Shown: positions 17,641-22,651 of the stretch, piece after piece
Position numbering within the stretch: the stretch's first letter is position 1
How the letters are laid out: every line of letters begins with the position of its first letter
Assembly (NCBI GenBank): GCA_023434095.1
Contig: JAEYTJ010000033.1
Coordinates: 1-22,651, forward strand
From: Pseudomonadota bacterium
Lineage (GTDB): Bacteria; Pseudomonadota; Alphaproteobacteria; Rhizobiales; Xanthobacteraceae
Direction of reading: 5' to 3'
DNA: 22,651 bases
Translations under genes and position numbers: made by a program
Notes under the pieces: model-generated
What the model saw: the letters and a program-made list of their open reading frames with translations, nothing else
Databases searched by the model: none
Told to the model about the DNA's origin: nothing

Positions 17641-18404
17641 CGCACCGCGACGATGAAGAGCCGAGGAAAGCGCAGCAGCACCTTGCCATCCACGCGCGCC
17701 GGATAGGCGGCTGTGAGCCGCGCGGTGTAGTCGGCGAGGAAGACGGCGCGTTCCGTTTCGTCCAGCGGGGCGAGATAGGAACGAAGACCGGTGGAGCGGA
17801 ACCAGTCGGCGATGGCGGCCGGCCCCGCCAGCGGATGATTGTAGAGCGTGTGCCAGATGTCGACCTGGCGGGCGAGCGGCGCCAGATGGTCATAATAGGC
17901 CCCGATGGCGGGCAGCCTGTCGCGCGCCACGCCGGCGATGCGCTCCGCCCAGGGGCCGGCCGCGGCGGCCTCTTCCATCATGAGGTGCGAGGGCTCGTTG
18001 ACATTGTCCGGCATCTGCACCGCCAGCACGCCGCCGGGTGGCAAGGCGGCCAGCAGCCGCGCCAGCACGTAGAGATGCTCCGGCACCCACTGGAACACCG
18101 CGTTGGCGAACAGAAGGTCGGTGCCCTCGGGCGGGCTCCACGCGGTGAGATCGCCCCGCTCGAACCGCGCGGAGGGCAGGCGCGCCCGCGCCTCGTCCAG
18201 CATGGCAGGGGAATTGTCGACGCCGATCACCTCTGCCTGCGGCCAGCGCTGCGCCAGCAGCTCGGTGGAATTGCCCGGCCCGCAGCCGAGATCGATCACA
18301 CGGCGGGGGTGGCTGAGCGGCACCCGCGCCAGCAGATCGCGCGGCGGGCGGGTGCGCTCGTCCTCGAAGGTGAGATAGAGGGCGGGGTTCCAGTCCTCGG
18401 CCAT
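17637..18404 (-). CDS. tam: Trans-aconitate 2-methyltransferase Tam
   Basis: 255 residues from ATG 18404, chosen because GGAGG lies 6 bases upstream; a GTG at 18410 is in frame. E. coli Tam has 252 residues. The sequence has the Tam opening DWNPALYLTFEDERTRPPRDLL, motif I VIDLGCGPGNSTELL at 36-50, acidic loop GVDNSPAMLDEARARLP, and FANAVFQWVPEH plus VQMPDNVNEPSH, both typical of Tam. The enzyme uses SAM to methylate trans-aconitate, a spontaneous isomer that inhibits aconitase. It follows ettA on the same strand after 24 bases and may be co-transcribed with it. Its TAG and that of the patatin gene share the palindrome CTAG. Confidence 0.93.
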   Translation of the reverse strand: MAEDWNPALYLTFEDERTRPPRDLLARVPLSHPRRVIDLGCGPGNSTELLAQRWPQAEVIGVDNSPAMLDEARARLPSARFERGDLTAWSPPEGTDLLFANAVFQWVPEHLYVLARLLAALPPGGVLAVQMPDNVNEPSHLMMEEAAAAGPWAERIAGVARDRLPAIGAYYDHLAPLARQVDIWHTLYNHPLAGPAAIADWFRSTGLRSYLAPLDETERAVFLADYTARLTAAYPARVDGKVLLRFPRLFIVAVR

Positions 18405-18428
18405 GGCCACCCTCCGTCCCGCTTCCGC

Positions 18429-20080
18429 TCAGCGCGTCAGCTTCTTGTGCTTCATGCGGTGCGGGACGATCTCGTCGACGCCGAGGCGGCGCTTCTTGTC
18501 TTCCTCGTAATCGTGGAAGTTGCCCTCGAACCACTCGACATGCCCGTCGCCTTCGAAGGCCAGCATGTGGGTGGCGATACGGTCGAGGAAGAAGCGGTCA
18601 TGCGAGATGATGACCGCGCAGCCGGCGAAGTCTTCCAGCGCTTCCTCCAGCGCGCGCAGCGTCTCGACGTCGAGATCGTTGGTCGGCTCGTCCAGCAGCA
18701 GGACGTTGGCGCCCTGCTGAAGGATGCGGGCCAGATGCACGCGGTTGCGCTCACCGCCCGAGAGCATGCCGACCTTCTTCTGCTGGTCGCCGCCCTTGAA
18801 GTTGAAGGCGCCGCAATAGGCGCGCGAATTGATCTCGCGCTTGCCGAGATACAGGATCTCGTTGCCGCCGGAGATTTCCTCCCACACGGTCTTCTTGTCG
18901 TTCAACGCGTCGCGGTTCTGGTGACATAGCCGAGCTGGACGCTGTCGCCGACGGTGATGGTGCCGGCATCGGGCTTCTCCAGCCCGTTGATCATGCGGAA
19001 CAGCGTGGTCTTGCCCGCGCCGTTCGGCCCGATGACGCCGACAATGCCGCCCGGCGGCAGCTTGAAGGAGAGGTCGTCGATCAGCAGCTTGTCGCCGAAC
19101 GACTTACTGAGGCCATTGAACTCGATGACGTTGTTGCCGAGCCGCTCGGACACCGGGATGACGATCTGCGCGGTGGTCGGGCCCTTCTCGGACGCCTTCT
19201 TCACCAGGTCGTCATAGCGCTGGATACGGGCCTTGTTCTTGGCCTGACGGGCCTTCGGGGAGGCCCCCATCCACTCCGCCTCGGAGGCGATCGCGCGCTG
19301 GCGGGCCTCGTCCTCGCGATTCTCCTGCGCCATGCGCTTGGCCTTCTGCGCCAGCCACGAGGAATAGTTGCCCTCGTAGGGAATGCCGCGGCCGCGGTCG
19401 AGTTCGAGGATCCAGCCCGTCACATTGTCGAGGAAGTAGCGGTCATGGGTGACGATCAGGATCGCGCCGGGATAATTGCGCAGATGCCCTTCGAGCCAGT
19501 TGGTGGTCTCGGCGTCGAGATGGTTGGTCGGCTCGTCGAGCAGCAGCAGTTCCGGCTGCGAGAGCAGCAGCTGGCACAGCGCGACGCGGCGGCGCTCGCC
19601 GCCCGAGAGCTTGGAGACGTCCGAGCCCTCTTCCGGGCAGCCAAGCGCGTCCATCGCCTGGTCGATCTTGCTGTCGAGGTCCCACAGGCCCTGGCCTTCG
19701 ATCTCGTCCTGGAGCGCGGTCATCTCGTCCGCGGTCTCGTCGGAATAGTTCATGGCGAGTTCGTTGTAGCGGTCGAGGATCGCCTTCTGCTTGGCGACGC
19801 CGAGCATCACGTTCTCGCGCACGGAAAGGTCGGGGTCGAGCAGCGGCTCCTGCGGCAGGTAGCCCACCCGCGCGCCTTCCGCGACCCATGCCTCGCCCGA
19901 GAAATCCTTGTCCATGCCCGCCATGATCTTCAGCAGCGTGGACTTGCCCGAGCCGTTGGGACCGAGAATGCCGATCTTGGCGTCGGGGTAGAAGGAGAGG
20001 TGCACATTGTCGAGCACCTTCTTGCCGCCGGGATAGGCCTTGGTCATGCCGTGCATGTGGTAGATAAACTGATAAGCCAT
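18429..20080 (-). pseudogene. ettA: ettA, energy-dependent translational throttle ABC-F protein, broken by a one-base deletion
   Basis: EttA binds the ribosomal E site and gates the first peptide bond according to ADP/ATP. Start ATG 20080 has AGGA 7 bases upstream. First ABC domain: Walker A GPNGSGKST at 40-48, signature LSGGERRR at 158-165, Walker B LLLLDEPTNHLD at 178-189. The linker (about 245-310) is followed by the second domain with GPNGAGKTT at 351-359. After Val386 the frame reads TRTATR and stops at 18902. The next frame continues with NDKKTVWEEISGGNE, LSGGERNRVHLA and LLLDEPTNDLD to 18429. Adding one G between 18923 and 18922 restores YVDQNRDALNDKKTVWEE, the family sequence, and a 550-residue protein (E. 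coli 555). No second lesion is visible, so it is either very recent or a sequencing error. The stop of part one and a TTG before part two overlap (TTGA), so split expression is possible. Confidence 0.93.
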
Positions 20081-20230
20081 GTCCAAATCCTGCGCGTGCG
20101 GGCGAGCCGGGGGCGGGCCGCGCTGCCGCGGCGTCATACGGTGTGGGTTGCGCGCTATGTAAACCGGGCGCCCTTGAGCGGCAAGGCCGTCGCTCCCGAC
20201 CCGGCCGCCTCCCCCGCCGAGAACGCCGTC

Positions 20231-20254
20231 AAAAAGGGCCGCGCCGCCTTTTTT
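20231..20254 (+). terminator. Possible weak terminator-like hairpin between ettA and the otsB promoter
   Basis: AAAAAGG (20231-20237) and CCTTTTT (20247-20253) form a 7-bp, mostly A-T stem around a 9-base GC loop, ending in six T. It lies 10 bases before the GGAAC element of the otsB promoter. It could insulate that promoter from upstream transcription. It is weak and no plus-strand gene lies directly upstream. Confidence 0.35.
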
Positions 20255-20264
20255 CCAAGGTATC

Positions 20265-20289
20265 GGAACGCCGCCCGGCCTCGTGCGTT
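20265..20289 (+). promoter_or_regulatory. EcfG-type (general stress response) promoter of the otsB operon
   Basis: GGAAC (20265-20269), 16 bases, CGTT (20286-20289) matches the EcfG consensus exactly, with the same N16 spacer as the promoter at 10320. A transcript would start near 20295-20298, about 75 bases before the otsB ATG. otsA/otsB genes are known members of the PhyR-EcfG regulon in other alphaproteobacteria. Confidence 0.86.
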
Positions 20290-20296
20290 GTCCGCA

Positions 20297-20340
20297 GCCG
20301 GCGTGTGCGCCGGCATTATTTATTACCTAAATACCTCAAG
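20297..20340 (+). promoter_or_regulatory. 5' leader hairpin and AU-rich leader of the otsB transcript
   Basis: GCCGGCG (20297-20303), loop TGTG, CGCCGGC (20308-20314) is a perfect 7-bp GC stem placed almost exactly at the start predicted from the EcfG promoter. It is followed by ATTATTTATTACCTAAATAC, strikingly AT-rich for this genome. It may protect the mRNA 5' end and leave an unstructured ribosome landing site, or act as an attenuator. The otsB start itself has no strong ribosome binding site. Confidence 0.55.
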
Positions 20341-20370
20341 AAGCCGGAACCGGGCGGATATACCGACAGC

Positions 20371-21141
20371 ATGGCGACAGCACCGAGCGAACCCCTCCCC
20401 CTGCTTCCCCGCCCCGACTGGGCTCTCTTCCTCGATATCGACGGTACCCTGATCGAGCATGCCGACCATCCCGAAGGCGTGAACATCCCCCTCGACCTGC
20501 CGGATCTTCTGGCGCGGCTGCAACAGGCGCTCGACGGCGCGGTGGCGTTGGTGTCCGGTCGCACCATCGACTGGATGGACCGCCGCTTCGCGCCCACCCG
20601 CCTCGCCGCCTCCGGCCAGCACGGCGCCGAGGTGCGTCTCGCCCCGGACGCGCCGTCGGTGCCGATCCCGCTGCCGAAATGGCGCCGGCCGCTGGAGCAG
20701 GCGCTCGACGAAGTGCTGGCGACCTGGCCCGGCGTGTTCGTCGAGCACAAGCCGCTGTCGCTGGCGGTGCATTTCCGCGCCGTGCCGCAGTTCGGCGAGG
20801 CGATCATGGACCGGGTGATGGCACTTGGCACCGGCATCGATGGCGGGGTCGAGTTCCTCAAGGGCAAATACGTCATCGAGGTCCGGCAGGCCGGTCGCAA
20901 CAAGGGTACGGCGGTCGCCGAACTGATGAACTCGGCGCTGTTCACCGGGCGCCGCCCGGTCTTCCTCGGCGACGACGTGACGGACGAGGACGGCTTCCGC
21001 GCCGTCCGCGCCGCTGGCGGCCTCGCCCTCGCCGTCGGGCCCCGCCCGACCGATCAGGCCGATTTCAGGCTCGCCTCGCCCGCCGAGGTGCGCCGCTGGC
21101 TGACCGACCTTCCCAAGGCACTGGAGCGCGTGGATTCGTGA
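20371..21141 (+). CDS. otsB: Trehalose-6-phosphate phosphatase OtsB
   Basis: 256 residues. HAD-superfamily phosphatase giving trehalose from trehalose-6-phosphate. Motif I LFLDIDGTLIEH at about 19-30, with nucleophile Asp22 and acid/base Asp24; motif II VALVSGRTIDWMD at 58-70; motif III Lys in GRNKGTAVAEL at 175-185; motif IV FLGDDVTDEDGF at 198-209. SGQHGAEVRL and KPLSLAVHFR are the OtsB cap. The start is ATG 20371; an open frame extends upstream to 20143 but crosses the promoter and hairpin and carries no homology. It is the first gene after an EcfG-type promoter and its stop overlaps the next gene's GTG (GTGA). otsA is not in the window and may follow the GH15 gene. Confidence 0.95.
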   Translation: MATAPSEPLPLLPRPDWALFLDIDGTLIEHADHPEGVNIPLDLPDLLARLQQALDGAVALVSGRTIDWMDRRFAPTRLAASGQHGAEVRLAPDAPSVPIPLPKWRRPLEQALDEVLATWPGVFVEHKPLSLAVHFRAVPQFGEAIMDRVMALGTGIDGGVEFLKGKYVIEVRQAGRNKGTAVAELMNSALFTGRRPVFLGDDVTDEDGFRAVRAAGGLALAVGPRPTDQADFRLASPAEVRRWLTDLPKALERVDS

Positions 21142-22651
21142 GCACCCATCTCGACCTGGCCGCCATCGGCAACGGCACCATCGCCGCGCTGATCGACCGC
21201 AACGGGCGCATCGGCTGGTGCTGCTGGCCGCGTATCGACGGCGACCCGGTATTCTCCTCGCTGCTCGACGGCACCGAGCCGGAGGCGGGCTTCTTCGACG
21301 TGGTGCTGGAAGGACAGGTCAAGGCGACGCGCCGCTACCAGACCAACACCGCCATCATCGAGACCATCCTGGAGAACGACCAGGGCGCCAAGCTGCGCAT
21401 CGTCGACTTCGCCCCGCGCTTCAAGCTCTATGACCGCATCTACCGCCCCGCCATGCTGGTGCGGCGGATCGAGCCGATCACCGGCATGTGCCGGGTGACG
21501 CTGCGCCTGCGCCCGCACTTCAACTGGGGCGAGCAGCGCCCGGCGCCGGTGCGCGGCTCCAACCATATGCGCTTCTCCGGCGACGACGTGACCCTGCGCG
21601 CCACCACCGACCTGCCCATCGTCTACGTGATGGAGGAGCGCCCCTTCGTGCTCAGCAAGGCCGCGACGCTGGTGCTGGGGCCGGACGAGCCCTTCCCCGC
21701 CAGCATCGCCGACACCACGCGCGGCTTCGAGGAGAAGACGCGCGAATACTGGCACGAATGGGTGCGCTATCTCTCCATCCCCTATGAGTGGCAGGACGCG
21801 GTGATCCGCGCCGCTATCTCGCTCAAGCTCTGCGCCTTCGAGGAGACCGGCGGCATCGTCGCCGCGCTCACCACCTCGATCCCCGAGGCGCCGCACTCCA
21901 TCCGCAACTGGGACTACCGCCACTGCTGGCTGCGCGATTCCTATTTCACCGTGCGGGCGCTGAACATGCTCGGCGCCACCCGCACCATGGAAGACTATAT
22001 CCGCTACCTCACCACGGTGATCGCCTCCGAGCCCTCGGGCCGGCTGGCGCCGGTCTATTCCATCGTGCCCGGCACGCCGCTGGAGGAGCGCTTCGCCCCG
22101 GCCCTGCCGGGCTTCCAGGGCATGGGCCCGGTGCGGGTCGGCAACCAGGCCGGCGAGCAGATCCAGAATGACGGCTATGGCCATGTCGTGCTGGCGGCGG
22201 CGCAGATGTTCTTCGACGAGCGCCTGCCCAATCGCGGCGACAAGGCGCTGTTCGAGCTGCTGGAAGGGGTCGGCGCGCGGGCGGTGGAGTTCGCCTTCGA
22301 GCCGGACGCCGGGCTGTGGGAGTTGCGCGGCAAGCGCCGGCTGCACACCTTCTCGGCCGTGATGAGCTGGGCCGCCTGCGACCGGCTCGCCCGCATCGCG
22401 CGGGTATTGGAACTTGCCGATCGCGCGGAATACTGGACCCACCACGCCAACGAGATCCGCGCCCGCATCCTCGCCTTCGCCTGGGACGAGGCCCGCGGCA
22501 GCTTCGTCGACGCGGAAGAGGACGGCCAGCTGGATGCCAGCCTGCTGCTGCTGGCCGAACTCGGCTTCGTGCGTCCGGACGATCCGCGCTATGTCGCGAC
22601 GGTGGAGACCATCGGCCGCGAGCTGAAGCGCAACGGCTACCTCATGCGCTA
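21138..22651 (+). CDS. Glycoside hydrolase family 15 protein (trehalase/glucoamylase-like), 3' end outside window
   Basis: 504 codons from GTG 21138, open to the window edge; full members have about 590-620 residues. The GTG overlaps the otsB stop (GTGA). The N-terminal beta domain opens with LAAIGNGTIAALIDRNGRIGW, where this family usually has 'lGlIGNcrtaALVdrdGsIdW'. The (alpha/alpha)6 barrel begins near residue 215, with the GH15 landmark RNWDYRHCWLRDS at 256-268 and GNQAGEQIQNDGYGHVVLAA at about 335-354; the expected catalytic glutamate late in the barrel lies near or beyond the edge. Bacterial GH15 genes beside otsB encode trehalases or alpha-glucosidases; which one is not visible. Trehalose turnover in the same stress operon as OtsB is the inferred role. 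Confidence 0.92.
   Translation, partial: MSTHLDLAAIGNGTIAALIDRNGRIGWCCWPRIDGDPVFSSLLDGTEPEAGFFDVVLEGQVKATRRYQTNTAIIETILENDQGAKLRIVDFAPRFKLYDRIYRPAMLVRRIEPITGMCRVTLRLRPHFNWGEQRPAPVRGSNHMRFSGDDVTLRATTDLPIVYVMEERPFVLSKAATLVLGPDEPFPASIADTTRGFEEKTREYWHEWVRYLSIPYEWQDAVIRAAISLKLCAFEETGGIVAALTTSIPEAPHSIRNWDYRHCWLRDSYFTVRALNMLGATRTMEDYIRYLTTVIASEPSGRLAPVYSIVPGTPLEERFAPALPGFQGMGPVRVGNQAGEQIQNDGYGHVVLAAAQMFFDERLPNRGDKALFELLEGVGARAVEFAFEPDAGLWELRGKRRLHTFSAVMSWAACDRLARIARVLELADRAEYWTHHANEIRARILAFAWDEARGSFVDAEEDGQLDASLLLLAELGFVRPDDPRYVATVETIGRELKRNGYLMR

Noticed and set aside
18429..20080. Programmed frameshift in ettA
   Set aside because: No slippery heptamer or downstream structure at the junction, and EttA is not known to use one; a deletion or assembly error is simpler.
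20143..20370. N-terminal extension of otsB in the open frame upstream
   Set aside because: It would be Arg-rich sequence without homology and overlaps the EcfG promoter and leader hairpin; OtsB homology begins just after ATG 20371.

Overview
The window is a chromosomal stretch of a high-GC alphaproteobacterium. The gene content fits the order Hyphomicrobiales, perhaps Xanthobacteraceae such as Ancylobacter, Starkeya or Xanthobacter; that placement is inference. The pointers are an Omp25/31-like barrel end, a SahR-like ArsR/methyltransferase regulator next to metF and metH, OpgC, two exact EcfG-type promoter motifs, and the palindromic intergenic repeats common in this group. I see no transposase, phage gene, CRISPR array, rRNA or tRNA.

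Layout. (1) 1-157 is the 3' end of an outer-membrane barrel gene, with a strong terminator at 186-217. (2) 237-7583, minus strand, is a methionine / one-carbon operon. In transcription order it holds a SahR-like regulator (TTG start), metF, an 83-residue coiled-coil protein, a broken DUF559 endonuclease-like gene inside palindromic repeats, cobalamin-dependent metH, and a membrane-anchored LssY_C protein. A near-perfect AT-rich palindrome at 7601-7620, just before the regulator gene, is the likely operator. (3) 7657-10264 holds a TrmO-like tRNA methyltransferase, a secreted L,D-transpeptidase with a low-complexity linker, and a convergent MOSC protein. (4) 10387-13820, plus strand, is a compact envelope operon: an HdeD-like membrane protein, OpgC, and two secreted SGNH-hydrolase-like proteins. 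It is preceded by GGAAC-N16-CGTT, the consensus of the general-stress sigma factor EcfG. (5) 13831-17640 holds a small acidic hypothetical protein, prmB, an MltB-type lytic transglycosylase and a Tat-type patatin-like lipase. (6) 17637-20080, minus strand, holds tam and an ettA gene broken by one missing base. (7) 20265-22651, plus strand, is a trehalose-type operon, otsB then a GH15 glycoside hydrolase that runs off the window. It is also preceded by GGAAC-N16-CGTT, and the predicted transcript begins with a GC hairpin followed by an AU-rich leader.

How the parts fit. Two exact EcfG-type promoters 10 kb apart drive two osmoprotection modules: modification of periplasmic glucans (OpgC) and trehalose metabolism (OtsB/GH15). 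The most promising unexplained system is the HdeD-OpgC-SGNH-SGNH operon. The second SGNH protein keeps all expected catalytic residues. The first has lost the nucleophile serine and the block III asparagine but keeps the Asp-His pair, which looks like a pseudoenzyme/enzyme pair working with OpgC in the periplasm. Two genes, ettA and the DUF559 gene, carry single-base deletions that can be located exactly; whether these are real or assembly errors needs the reads.
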